From Thuidium tamariscinum (taxonomy: Eukaryota > Streptophyta > Bryopsida > Hypnales > Thuidiaceae), in the NCBI GenBank assembly GCA_947034885.2, contig OX344749.2:15949501-16013500 (forward strand): DNA of 64,000 nt. Reading direction: 5' to 3'. The notes under the pieces are model-generated. The model made no database searches. It worked only from the letters and a program-made list of their open reading frames with translations, and was not told the DNA's origin. Below are positions 1 to 11,740 of the stretch, piece by piece (position 1 is the stretch's first letter; every line of letters starts with the position of its first letter). A program made the translations under genes and the position numbers.

Positions 1-2863
1 GCGAATTTCCTCATAATTTCGAGGTAAAATTCCATCCGGAGCTCCGTGTTATGGATCCTGTACATGGTCTCATTGTAGAGACGCGGCTTGTTGAAGACGT
101 CAGTGTCAGGGGCTCGATACGCAGGCCTGGGGAGCATCCAATCCACCCTGGATTTATCCTGCAAGAACGTGAGTTAAACCTTTTCAACGGCTTTGCTGTT
201 GTTGGCCGAGTAGTCTCCCATCCTCTCGTTTTTTGCCGGATAGTAATCTGAGTACTGAATATAGTACTCCTTGAGCGTCGCATTCTGAGTGATGAAGCTC
301 ACCACCTGGGTTTGCTCAACGAAGTCACCGCAAATGAAGAGCCAGCTCGGAATATCTTCCAACGTGGGTTTCTTCATAGCCTGAAACGACTTCATCACTG
401 CAGCAAAATAGGGATCCAGAGGCGTGCACTTGCCCTTGTTCAGCACCACTGGCGCGTATCGGAAATCAATTACTCCGAACTTGATGTTTTCAAGAGTATT
501 TTCTCGCCAAGCACCAGCTGGCCACTCATAGTGCTTGTCTTCGTTGATGTTGTACGTCCGGTAATGTGCTGTTGCTTGCGGCTTCACGAAGTTGCTGCGG
601 CGCTCCAGAAACACCTTGAAGAATTCTGCTGCAAAGGGAGACAGATCAGCAGCAGTCTTGTTCTTCGACTTCGTCTGCTTTGCCTCCTTCCAGTAGTCAT
701 CCCCAGGCTGCTCAAGGAGGACGTTCATCGTGGCACTTGTGATACTGCAGGTGGTCTTGAATTCTCTCCATTTTGCTGCATTCAACTCATTGAATGCATT
801 AAGCAAGCCAAGAGACGGGTCAATGTTGTGGAGCTCCCGCTTCACAAGGTATTTCCTCTTGCGCCGCTCAACCCAGTCCTTTGCGGTGTAGCAGCTCTCT
901 AGGACGGAGGATATCATCTTCACCGTCACTTTCGGGTACGCCATGTTCTGCCTCTTCGGATTGATATGCAGAATATGCATGGCAAGCTTCTTCAAGTCTT
1001 CGTACGAGAGGTTCCCCAACCACTTGAAGAACTCGTGAGTCAGGTTCCCGTTCTCGGACTTCCAGCCGGGCTTGTCATTGAATTTCATTAGGGTGTCCGG
1101 ATCCATGAGCTCCCCGTGAGCCGCGCTTGAAATGACCTCACTCCAAAGCTTGAAAACATCATCAGGGGCAGTGATGATCTTCAGTTCGTTTGTAATTTTG
1201 AGGTTTTCTTCTTTGCCCTTCCCTCTCGATGCCTTTTGGGCTTTAACCACGTCTAACATTGCAAAGCGAATGTTCATGGCCTTTGTAAATTCCTGCAGGT
1301 GATGGCACATCAGTATCGAAACATGGGTACAGGTTTAGGTCGACACGACCTAAATTGACACGAAATTAAGGAAACGGAACGACAAGAAATGATCCGATTA
1401 GGTCGAGCCGACCTAATCTACCTTACCTTAAATTTCTTGGCGTTCTTCTTGGTCTCCACGTTGCGCCTTGCAACGGACAGTGTCCCAACTGGAGCTGCAT
1501 CTTTCGGATTTCTAGGGCTTCCCATATTTACCCAGCAGGTTCTTGCTCCAAGAATATTAGTGGACCACGACGGCTTTAGAGCTACAAAATGGTTTACTCG
1601 ATTGTAGTAAGCCGATATTGACCTCAATACCTCCTTGGATTTAGCCCACACGATATAGCAGTCCCACTCGCGGAAATGCTTCAAGATGGTTTCATCGACA
1701 TTCTTTTCAACCATCATCTTACTAGCGGAGACACTGTGCTGCCCGTTCACAATGTAGAACTTGCCAGTTTTTAATCGTCCCCAGTCCTCTGGCCGCGGCT
1801 TCGTCTCCTGATCCTTAGGCATTACGCAAAGAGTTTGCTTGCCTGTTTTGTCCGGCATGTGCATAAGGTAGTGGAACATGTCGACAACCAGCCTTTCCTC
1901 ATGGCTTCGGATATTGACATCTGCTGGTGCTGATTCGAGATGGTCTATGCTTATCTTCTTCTTCTGCTCGATGTCGAAGACGTAGGCATCACTGCATGTA
2001 GCCCAATAGTTCTTGTAAGCCTCCGTGGACTCCTTGTAGTCAACGGACCGCTTCGGGTCATGAGCTGCTGGAACTTGAGTTACAGCTGATGCGAAGCTCA
2101 GACTTGGCTTTGACGGTCCGGCTTCGTCTTCCTCAGGGGCGTCTTTGGTAGAAGAGGATGCGAGATTGCTCTTCCTCGTCGCAGTTGGAGGCGTCGCTGA
2201 TGTTTTGGTTCGCCTTGTACCGCGACTTTGTTGGGTCCCGAGTGTTCCTTGCGAGCTCTGCCCTTCAACGTGACTCGGTGGGTCATGGGATATAGATCTC
2301 CCAACAGTCTGTGCTTTCTTCAAGTCCAGTTTCCCTTTTAGAACTGCGAAGTCCACAAATAACTGTCGCAGCTTGTCGCACAAGTTCTTCCCTGTGACCT
2401 GGGATCCTTTCTTCGTCTTCCAGTATCCCTTGTCCAGTTTTTTCTCCAACTCAGGAATCTCGTTGGCGTACTCTGTATCCTGGAGACTGTCTAGGAAATG
2501 GCTGATGTAAAATGGGATCTTCAGCGAGTCGATCACGAGAGTATAATGATACTGGTCCTCTGCCTTCTTCCCGATTATCGCCGTGACGCAGTGGATTTTT
2601 ATCATCGTCCCAAGGTCAGGTGAGACTTCTTTGATCTGTTCTTCATACGATATTGGGTGGAAAATGTTCTATTCTTTATACTTTCTGCAGAAGCAGATTT
2701 TGTGAGTCATCGGAATCATTTTCAGACTCCAGCATTCGACAACGGTCGGGTCCATGAGTTGCCAGTACTCGCCCTCGTTGTTAAAATCGTCACCGTCTTC
2801 CTCATCAGGGAGAATGTCAACACGCTTGAAGAACTGCTCCAGTTTGGGGACGTACTCTTCCAT
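1..2863 (-). CDS. Partial gene with ParB-like GQH motif; one intron, two in-frame stops
   Basis: I do not recognise a named family for the whole protein. The first exon (2863 to 1427, 479 codons) begins at an ATG just after a possible splice acceptor. A 134-nt intron (1426-1293, GTAAGG..TGCAG) is followed in phase by an exon from 1292 that runs off the left window edge. Near the middle of exon 1, FYIVNGQHSVSASKMM resembles the GQHR/GQHS signature of ParB/DGQHR-type nucleotide-binding folds. A Ser/Thr/Pro-rich linker precedes it. Reading is interrupted by TAG at 2669-2671 and TAA at 174-176, but coding quality continues in the same frame after both, so these look like point nonsense mutations of Gln codons. 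The intron contains two 21-23 bp palindromes shared with the DUF7869-like gene at 15.6-18.5 kb, suggesting both belong to one mobile element family. The catalytic role is unknown; ParB-like is inference from one motif. Confidence 0.6.
1334..1418. repeat. Two TTTAGGTCG..CGACCTAAA palindromes inside the intron
   Basis: Palindrome 1 (1334-1354) has 9-bp arms TTTAGGTCG/CGACCTAAA around a 3-nt centre. Palindrome 2 (1396-1418) has 10-bp arms GATTAGGTCG/CGACCTAATC. Both lie wholly within the 134-nt intron of the minus-strand gene. The arms match each other and those at 2.9-3.4 kb, 15.0-15.6 kb and 18.9-19.0 kb. Confidence 0.9.
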
Positions 2864-2898
2864 CCTGGATTTTACAAGATTTCATAAACTATGAGCTT

Positions 2899-3415
2899 AA
2901 TTAGGTCGACTCGACCTAATTCGAGTACTAGTTTCTTCGATTTGACTATGTGTTATTTATACTGTTTTAGTGAGTATCAGACTAACCGTTCTCATCAGGC
3001 TTGCACTTCATTTGCTCTGGAGGACTTTGACAGCTATCCTGTTTAGGTTGGGTCGACCTAAACGACCATGTCCGGAAAACTACATTGGTTACGACGTTTA
3101 CCACTGGCATTCTAAACTTGAGATGTTGAGCTTTTAGCTCGACTCGAGCTAATCTGCATTTGTACTTTTTCTTAATTCTTGTCGAATACATTATATATAA
3201 ATATTTTATTTTAAGCAAGTACGCATTCATCGTATACTGTTTGAATTTATTCATTTTTACAGTGTTCGCCTTCTCTGTCTCTACGTTGATCATGCTAGTT
3301 TAGGTCGAGTCGAGCTAAATTGACTTGTCGATTTCAGGTTTACCAGCTTCGTAAGTCTTTCATATGTTGCAGTCGACCTAAAGAGTCATCGAGCTAAATT
3401 GACATCGACCTAAAC
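2899..3415. repeat. Cluster of 21-bp palindromes upstream of the minus-strand gene
   Basis: Copies are seen at 2899-2921 (11-bp perfect arms), 3042-3062, about 3133-3153, about 3298-3319, and as half-sites between 3370 and 3415. Consensus is TTTAGGTCGASTCGACCTAAA, with some arms reading TTTAGCTCGA. Spacing is irregular, so this is a set of dispersed sites rather than a tandem satellite. They probably act as binding sites for an element-encoded protein (inference). No other feature is seen between 2864 and 3480. Confidence 0.85.
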
Positions 3416-3479
3416 TGCACTCATCGATGCCTTGCACAGCATGCTTCCTTACTGGGAAGCGCTATCTCCATTACAGTAA

Positions 3480-4768
3480 ACCAGACTTTGAACCCTAAAC
3501 TTTGGAACGACTCACTGATGTTTATGTCCTACACTGGGTTTACATTTTATTTACTAAACCTTCATTTTAAGATTGCTAGTATAATGTGATAATTGCTACC
3601 ATTAGAATCACGTAAAGTACTAAACCTCACAATGACTCGAACTACTGCAATAAGCATGGGAAGACAAAAGATTGAAAACACTCAAACTCAAAATTGCAGC
3701 CTAATGACATGTACTGCTTCCCAACTGAAGCCACTGTTCAAATTCCTAACTAGCCCTACAATACAAATGCAAATGCTTTCAAACACAAATTGAATTGTAC
3801 TCACCTATATGTGTCTGGCAGAAGCAAATGCAAATCGCTTCCACAAAGTCCCTCCACTACAGCACTGCAAATAACTTCTACTACGCTATGCCCACAAGAC
3901 CTGCACAAAATCAAGTTTCACCTCCTCAGCAACAGGTATTTATAAATGCCTCCGCATACTCCACATTACCGAGGCCACACTCCACTCAACCGAGGCCATG
4001 AATCACCACTCTCTCCACATTAACGAGGCCATGAATCACCACTTCAGATTCATGGTCTCAATCCACATTAACGAGACCATGAATCTCCAATTCAGGCTTG
4101 CAAATCATGAATCAAGTCAGTCAAGCATGACACAAAACATCATAATTTTGGACAAAAACAAAGACTGTAGATGAATTTGGTCGAAGAAAATATTGGTGTT
4201 ATGACACCCTCTCTGTCGTCGAACCACTCTACACTCTCAATATCCTAAACCCTGCCAAAACCCCGACATCACACAGAAACTCGAAGACAATCTTCAATCT
4301 CCTAAACTGTGGCCATGAATCACCACTCCCAATGGTTGTGTCCTAGTTTGGAGAAAAATGAAAACAACAGGAAATATTTGACAATAACGAAAACCCCAAA
4401 CGAGTACAATGTTGAAGATTCAAAGAGCGGTCAAAAATGCTAAATTGAATGTCGTCAGACCCTCTCTGTCGTTGAACCAAGCGATTGCAATTGAATGGAG
4501 AGAAAATCAGCTACCTACATTACTTTACAATCCATTGTTGCACTGAAATTGTAGTGCCTACCATGGTGGCAGCCATGAATCAGATCAATTACCCTATCCC
4601 TTGCTTGCGCACCATCCCCAACGCACGATGAGAATGATCAATCAATCTATTCTACACCTGGTCGAATCAAAACATGACTCCAGTAGTTTCATAGTGGTTC
4701 AGAATTTGACCCAAATTGGAACGCGAAGAACCACACTCCCAAACCCTAAACCTTGCCAAACCCTAGCG
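3480..4768. other. Non-coding stretch without a recognised gene
   Basis: Moderately AT-rich DNA with only short open frames and no recognisable protein similarity. It contains the degenerate minisatellite listed at 3961-4090, and scattered AAACCCTAAAC words near 3491, 4247 and 4740. It may be upstream DNA of the minus-strand gene at 1-2863. Confidence 0.5.
3961..4090. repeat. Degenerate minisatellite (CCACATTAACGAGGCCATGAATC)
   Basis: About four imperfect copies of a unit centred on CACATTAACGAGGCCATGAA are seen, with GAGACC variants in the last copy. The unit is about 30-60 bp with uneven spacing. No coding role is apparent. Confidence 0.7.
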
Positions 4769-5285
4769 TCACAGAAACTCCAACTCAGGGTTTAGGGTGC
4801 TTACAAAATAAACAATAGTACTTCCTTTCCTCCGCGTCGCTCCAAGAATCAAACTTGGTCCACGCTGCGCCACGCCACGCCGCACCACTCCCCTGATGAA
4901 GCTCCGACCGCCCTTGGAAATGACACAACGCGCTTGACACTGCCGGAACTCAACCTTAAACCAGCTCACACAACACGCGACCTCTTCCACCCTAAACAGG
5001 TTCTCGTATGAGGTCGTACGAGATCACAAGCAAAGAAAACAACTGCACAACACGAACACGAACACGAACACGAACATGAACACGAACTCCAGAAACACAG
5101 AGGAAGCACGGAATGCGCTGGTGGAGAGCGCCGAACCCTAACTCCTCGAGGCTCGAACCCTGTCTCGATACCCGGATGGTACCCGGCCTGATATCCGGGG
5201 GAAACCGTGGATGATACCCGATTGTCCCCCATCTCCCATACCCGTCAAAACTCAGGTTGGTACCTGGATTGATATCCTACTTAAA
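4769..5285 (-). other. GC-richer block with short minus-strand frames; possible promoter or 5' exon
   Basis: This block is distinctly more GC-rich than its surroundings. It contains a CACGAA microsatellite (about 5051-5087) and, at about 5155-5280, four or five related words of the type GGTACCCGG/ATACCCGGAT/GATATCCGG. Two short minus-strand frames (4769-4990 and 4966-5232) are open but show no domain. Position and composition resemble the GC-rich arrays upstream of the TATA boxes at 37.2 and 42.4 kb, so a regulatory region for leftward transcription is possible. Low confidence. Confidence 0.3.
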
Positions 5286-5944
5286 CTAGTACTCTATTTA
5301 TAAATTCAAATTTTCTTTTTTGAGAAACGTGAATGGGTGTGCAATTCTTTGAAATTCTAACAAAATCCATCACTTGACCTAGATTTTTCATTAATCCCCT
5401 TCTCGAAAAGTTGGATTGCCTTAAAATGCCTAGGAAGATCATTTGTTGCAAGAAATCATCAAATTACCTTTACAATGTACATTAATTAATACCATGCAAT
5501 TAAAATTCTATAAGTTATCATTCCTATTTTGTAATACGAATAGTGAGTCACTTTGATATTTCATTATCATATCTAACAATCCAAATTTTGGGTACAATGT
5601 TAAACTTATTGTCTTCTTCCATTCTCTTCTAGATCACAAGATGATGATTTTAAGATAATCTTTATTCTTCAATATTATCCTAGGTAGCCTTCTAGGTTTT
5701 AGTAAATAACAACAAGTTATCAATGACCGAAAGCCTTTAGTTTTTGAAAATGTTCAAAATTTGTAAAAAAAAGTAGTAGTATTGAAATTGTCTGTATTTA
5801 GCTAGTATTAAGATTTTCATTGAAACTACTAGGGAGAAGTTTAAATGGCATAGAAATTCAAGTTCAGGGTAAAAAAGATGATTTCAAACTAAAAACTGTC
5901 CAATTTGTTTGATTCTCTAGAAAAGACTACCCTACCTCTTCCTA
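5286..5944. other. AT-rich spacer, no gene seen
   Basis: Low-complexity AT-rich DNA. No coding frame, RNA gene or repeat structure that I can support. Confidence 0.6.
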
Positions 5945-6890
5945 GCATAGTTTTCTAGGTCCTATTTATTAATTTACAATTCCTTTTTAAAATTTTGAAA
6001 TATGATATTAAAAAAATCTTAAATTCTGAATTCATTTTTGACATAGTTGTTCTTTTGATTTGATAAGATGATTTCAAAAAACCCTAAACCCTAAACCCTA
6101 AACTCTAAAACGGAGTTACAAAAACTAATTTAACAACTTCAATCAAGGAATGGACAAGGTAGCACAAATGACAAGGGTTCTCAAATATTTTGAAATAGAC
6201 GAAGTTTTATAGTCACTGAAATTTTATTGACAAATACAGGCTCAAGAATCTACCATTGGATATTTAAGGTGATTAAGCATCCTACAAAAGATGATCAATC
6301 TACTTTAATTTTCTTATACTTTAATACTATTTCATTATTTGAATGCTAAATTCTTTCTAGAATTTTTTGTATTTCTTAATTGTTGTTTAATTTTGCTAAT
6401 ACCTTTATATTGGTTGTAACAATCGTAGTCTCATTAAATGCAAATAATTTTATATAGAACTTCTCTCTTAAGAAAATGAATTTCAGTGTTACATGTTTAC
6501 TTTAAATAAATCATTTCTGCCATTGTATAAGAATATTTCAAAATAAATGCATGGCCACTTACATATTTTCTTTCACTATATACTTTTAATAAAAAAAATT
6601 AACTATAGAATTTGTATTCTTCTTTGTTAAAAATTTTGTCTACTATTTAGTGGCATTGAGATCAGATTTCGGAATTTTTTTGATAGGTGAAAATTTAAGG
6701 AAGAGTGGTACAAATAAATTAAAGACAAGAGTTCACATGAATTCCATTTCGTTTTATAATTTCATTTAAAAAATCACCTCGCTTAGGACATTGTATAACC
6801 AAAAACTGTTTTTTTAGCCTATGTTGATAAATGAAGATATAATGCTTAATAGTTTGTTAGATACTTGTTGAGACGACCTTATCAGTTAAT
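5945..6890. repeat. Dispersed repeat, copy 1 (near-identical to 39935-40870)
   Basis: About 0.95 kb aligns almost base for base with 39935-40870, with scattered substitutions and 1-4 nt indels. It includes an interstitial plant-type telomere tract (CCCTAAA, about four units, 6079-6106) and leads directly into the ~177-bp satellite in both places. The unit is therefore a duplicated or mobile segment of unknown nature. It contains no coding frame. Confidence 0.85.
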
Positions 6891-8845
6891 TTCCGAATGT
6901 CCCATAAAATTGAAAATCAATTTGAATGGAGAACTAGAAAAAATAGGAGAAATTTAAATGTCATAGAAAACTCATGTTCTGTGACAAGGTCCCATTCCAA
7001 ATTTGAAATTGAATGTGTTTTGTTGAATTTCAAAAATAGGCTACACTGTCATTTCTTGGGTTACATTCAAAATCGCCTATCAAAATGAAAATCACAGTAA
7101 AGGGGGGAAGCAAAATATAGGAATAAGTTCGAACGTCATAGAACATGAGTGTTGTATGACAAATTCTCATTCCTAATTTGAAATTCAATATGTTTCGTTA
7201 AATTTCAATAAATTGGCTACCCTACTATTCTCTCTGGGTTAAATTCAAAATGGCCTATAATATTCAAAATCAACGTAAAGGGGGGAACAAAAAAAATAGG
7301 AATAACTTGAAATGTCATAGAACATGAGAATTAAGGACAAATTCCCATTCTCCATTTCAAATTGACTATGTTTTGTTGAATTCCAAGAAATAGGCTACCT
7401 TGCCATTTTCTGGATTAAATTCAAAATGGCCTATAAAATTGAAAATGAACCTAAAGGGGAGAACAAAAAAAATAGGAATAAGTTGAAATGTCATAGAACA
7501 TGAGTGTTCTACGACAAATTCCCATTCCAAATTTCAAATTGACTATGTTTAGTTGAATTTCAAGAAATTGGCTACCCTGCCATTTTCTGGGTTAAATTCA
7601 AAATGGCCTATAAAATTGGAAATCAACGTAAAGGGGGGAACCAAAAAAATAGGGATAAGTTGGAATGTCATAGAACATTCATGTTCTATGAGAAATTCCC
7701 AATTCAAATTTCAAATTGATTACGTTTTGTTGAATTTCAAGAAATAGGCTATCCTGCCATTTTTTCACTTAAATTCAAAATGGTCTATAGAATTGGAAAT
7801 CAATGTAAAGGGGGGAACTAAAAAAATAGGGATAAGTTGGAATGTCATAGAACATTCATGTTCTATGAGAAATTCCCATTCCAAATTTCTAATTGATTAT
7901 GTTTTGTTGAATTTCAAGAAATAGGCTACCCTGCCATTTCCTAGGTTAAATTCAAAATGGCCTATAAAATTGAAAACGAACCTAAAGGGGGAAACAAAAA
8001 AAATAGGAATAAGTTGGAATGTCATAGAACATGAGTGTTCTACGACAAATTCCCATTCCAAATTTCAAATTGACTATGTTTAGTTGAATTTCAAGAAATT
8101 GGCTATCCTGCCATTTTTTCACTTAAATTCAAAATGGTCTATAGAATTGGAAATCAACGTAAAGGGGGGAACTAAAAAAATAGGGATAAGTTAGAATGTC
8201 ATAGAACATTCATGTTCTATGAGAAATTCCCATTCCAAATTTCAAATTGATTACGTTTCGTTGAATTTCAAGAAATAGGCTATCCTGCCATTTTTTCACT
8301 TAAATTCAAAATGGCCTATAAAATTGAAAATGAACGTAAAGTGTGAACCAAAAATATAGGGATAAGTTGGAATGCCATGGAACATTCATGTTCTACAACA
8401 AATTTCCATTCTCCATTTCAAATTGACTATGTTTTGTTGAATTTCAAGAAATAGGCTACATTGCCATTTTCTGGGTTAAATTCAAAATGGCCTATAAAAT
8501 TGAAAATGAACGTAAAGGAGGGAACCAAAAATATAGGGATAAGTTGGAATGTCATAGAACTTGAGTGTTCTACGACAAATTCCCATTCCAAATTTCAAAT
8601 TGACTATGTTTCGTTGAATTTCAAGAAATAGGCTACCCTGCCATTTTCTGGGTTAAATTCAAAATGGCCTATAAAATTGGAAATCAACGTAAAGCGGGGA
8701 ACCAAAAAAACCGGGATAAGGTCAAATGTCATAGAACATTCATGTTCTATGAGAAATTCCCATTCCAAATTTCTAATTGATTATGTTTTGTTGAATTTCA
8801 AGAAATAGGCTACCCTGTCATTTTTTCGGTTAAATTCAAATTTTA
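6890..8845. repeat. ~177-bp tandem satellite, subfamily 1, about 11 monomers
   Basis: The landmark GGCTACCCTGCCATTTT recurs at about 7029, 7216, 7395, 7570, 7748, 7924, 8101, 8279, 8456, 8632 and 8810, a spacing of 175-187 bp and mostly 176-178. Each monomer also has an AAAGGGGGGAAC block, an AAAAAATAGG block, and a GAACATTCATGTTC inverted repeat that is more degenerate in some copies. The monomer length is close to a nucleosome repeat, as in many plant centromeric satellites. That comparison is general knowledge and is not proof of function. Confidence 0.93.
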
Positions 8846-8876
8846 GGGTAGGGTGTAGGGTTTAGGGTTAAGGGTA
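8842..8876. repeat. Degenerate TTTAGGG tract ending the satellite array
   Basis: The last satellite monomer breaks into TTTTAGGGTAGGGTGTAGGG followed by TTTAGGGTTAAGGG, a degenerate plant telomere-type repeat. It marks the right edge of array 1. Confidence 0.75.
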
Positions 8877-10549
8877 TGACAAATTCTCATTCCTAATATT
8901 CAATATATCTCGTTGCTTTCGAAAATAGATTTGCAAAGCACGTGTAGTTTTGTAAATTTTTTTTTTTCAGAATTCTATACGACAAAAAAGTTTTAAACAG
9001 CAGGCTACATTTCATTTGCAAATGGTTTTCATGATTTCCATTTATGATTTTTTGTTAATAAGAAGATACGAATAGGAAGAGAAATTTGTAATGGAAAATA
9101 ATGTCACTTAAGAAGTTCCATGGTATATTTGTTTAGGGATCTAAATTTGTTAGATTCTTTTTAAGCCTAATTCGTAGTACATAGGATATTTTAGATGATA
9201 AGGAGCCTTTAATGATAATTATTGCTATATTTAGTAAAATGAAGACTTGAAATTGAATAATCATAATTCTGAAATCCTATACCTTGAACACATGAAAATA
9301 GAAAGTTCTATAATTTAAAAGTAATTGGTAGTTCTTTTAGAATTTTTGAAATGTAATAAAAATAAAATAACCGTTTTAGTTATTTATCATCTTGAAGAGT
9401 TTAGAATTTTTTGAGACATTCGTCAATTGGACTACATAGAATTAGAAAAAAAATGAAAACATAATTAGTTCTGGAAGTAGTGGCCTTTCCATTGATATCT
9501 CTGGAAGGGATGGTTTGGGTTTAATTATATGACACAAGATACATCAATGCCTTTCCTTACAAGAGTAATGGCCTCATGATGCATGCCATTATAAGATTCT
9601 TAGTTGTCAATTGTATTCATTACTTCGAACATGACTTACACGCTTTTAAATTATAGTGCCTCATTTTTATTTTAAAAGTTTTTTAATGTCATCAAAGCTT
9701 TAGGGCAAGAGTACTTTTGAATATGAAACCAGTTGGTAAACAAATTTAATCTCAATTCGAAGTACAATTCCTAACTTTTTATTTGAAGTTGATGATGCAC
9801 TAAGAGGTCGTGTTGAAGTGCTTGAAAAAAAACTTTGATATAAATCTAAAATGAGATTTTTATGACCTGGAACTGTCTTGTAAATGTTCTTGTATAAGAA
9901 GCTTCTTCATAAACAATCTTGATTCTGTTGGAGCTACTTCTTTGAAGAAAATAACAACTTTTCTTAAAATCATTGTTTGTGGGTGATAGTGAAAAGGCAT
10001 GCAATCCCACAAAATCAGTTAGTACATTAATTACAAATGCACAGTTGCTCTTGTATTTAGCACCAAGAAAACCCTGAAGATAAAAAAAATAAATTGCAAT
10101 GTCCGTTTCTCTATGAAGAAAAATATTTTGTTATCAATTTCAATTTAATGTCAAATTATTTATAATCTCTGCTTAATTCAAAAAAATAAATTGCGTGGCT
10201 ATTATTCTCTCAAATTAATTTGCATAGAAGCCCAGAAAAAATTAGGAATAACAATTGATGGAATGAACTCATCTTGAATGATTTGTTTAAAATTCAAGCA
10301 TTGGTATTTAATTACAAAAAAAAACATTTCCTATTTAATATAGAGCCCTTTCTTCCTAGATAATTTCAAAGGCTTGTTAATGTTTTGAAATTTATATGCA
10401 AGAAAGTCAACAAGCGAAATATTGAAGTTGCAATGCTATAAAACATTCATATTCTATGACCAATTTTATCTTCATGCAATCTAATTGTTTAAGCCCTAAG
10501 TATTTGATCCAGAAGTATGCACTTTAATTTGTGCCACTTTCTAGTATAT
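8877..10549. other. AT-rich spacer, no gene seen
   Basis: AT-rich DNA with no long open frame, no recognisable RNA gene and no clear tandem structure, apart from short satellite-like words near the left edge. Confidence 0.6.
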
Positions 10550-11740
10550 TGCAGAAGGGTTAGCATGTAAATGTATTAAAATTCATGTGCATGGAAGCCA
10601 AAAAAGAAAGTGTAACTTGGAATGCCTTTGAATTTTCTAATCCCTAAAACCATTTTAAATGTTTTTGGTCCTATTGCTCTATTCTCATTTAATGCAACAG
10701 AAAAGGCAGCCCTGCCAATTTTTAAGAAAACTACAAATGCATGCAAATGTTATAAAATTCAAGTGCATAGAAGCCAAAAATGAAATGTGTAAGTTGGAAT
10801 GCCATTTAACTTTCATTTTCCAAAACCCATTTTAATTTTTTTTGATCTTATTGCTCCATTCTCATTTAATGCAATACAGAAGGCAGCCTTGCCATTTTTT
10901 AAGGAAACCGCAGAAGCAGACATATGTTTCAAAATTCACGTGCATGGAAGCCAAAAAATGAAATGTGTAAGTTGGAGTGCCACTGAACTTTCATTTTCTA
11001 AAACCCATTTTAAATTTTTTTGATCTTATTGCTCCATTCTCATTTAATGCAATACAGAAGGCAGCCCTGCCATTTTTTAAGGAAACCGCAGAAGCAGACA
11101 TATGTTTCAAAATTCACGTGCATGGAAGCCAAAAAATGAAATGTGTAAGTTGGAGTGCCACTGAACTTTCATTTTCTTGAATCCATCTAAATTTTTTTGA
11201 TCTTATTGCTCCATTCTCATTTAATGCAATACAAAAGGTAGCCCTGCCATTTTTTAAGGAAACCGCAGAAGCAGACATATGTTTCAAAATTCACGTGCAT
11301 AGAAGCCAAAAAATGAAATGTGTAAGTTGGAGTGCCACTGAAATTTCATTTTCTTAAATCCATTTTTAATTTTTTTGATCTTATTGCTCCATTCTCATTT
11401 AATGCAATACAAAAGGCAGCCCTGCCATTTTTTAAGGAAACCGCAGAAGCAGGCATATGTTTCAAAATTCACGTGCATGGAAGCCAAAAAATGAAATGTG
11501 TAAGTTGGAGTGCCACTGAACTTTCATTTTCTTAAATCCATTTCAAATTTTTTTGAACTTATTGCTCTATTCTCATTTAATGTAACACAAAGGTCAGCCC
11601 TGCCATTTATTAAGGAAACTGAAAAAGCATGCATATGTTTCAAAATTCAAGTGCATGTAAGCCTAAAAATAAAATGTGTAAGTTGGAATGTCACGGAACT
11701 TTCATTTTCGAAAACCCATAATAAATTTTATACTTTCTAA
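10550..11740. repeat. ~177-bp tandem satellite, subfamily 2, about 6-7 monomers
   Basis: The phrase AAGTTGGAGTGCCACTGAAC recurs (with changes) at about 10790, 10968, 11146, 11323, 11501 and 11679, a spacing of 177-178 bp. The central monomers are nearly identical and the outer ones diverged, which is typical of unequal exchange. Blocks GGCAGCCCTGCCATTTTTTAA, GAAGCCAAAAAATG and GTTGGAGTGCCACTGAACTTTCATTTTCT align with GGCTACCCTGCCATTTT, CCAAAAAAATAGG and GTTGGAATGTCATAGAACATTCATGTTCT of subfamily 1, so the two arrays are diverged relatives. Because the length is 59 codons, the repeats create repeated open frames that are not genes. Confidence 0.92.

Noticed and set aside
159..179. A 21-nt GT..AG segment that would remove the TAA as a mini-intron
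   Set aside because: Far shorter than spliceosomal introns of plants. It is in frame, so a point nonsense change is simpler.
6897..7747. Short open frames in satellite array 1
   Set aside because: Same artefact of a monomer length divisible by three.
10799..11740. Repeated 60-75-codon open frames with identical peptides
   Set aside because: They arise because the ~177-bp satellite monomer equals 59 codons; no start context, splice sites or domain.
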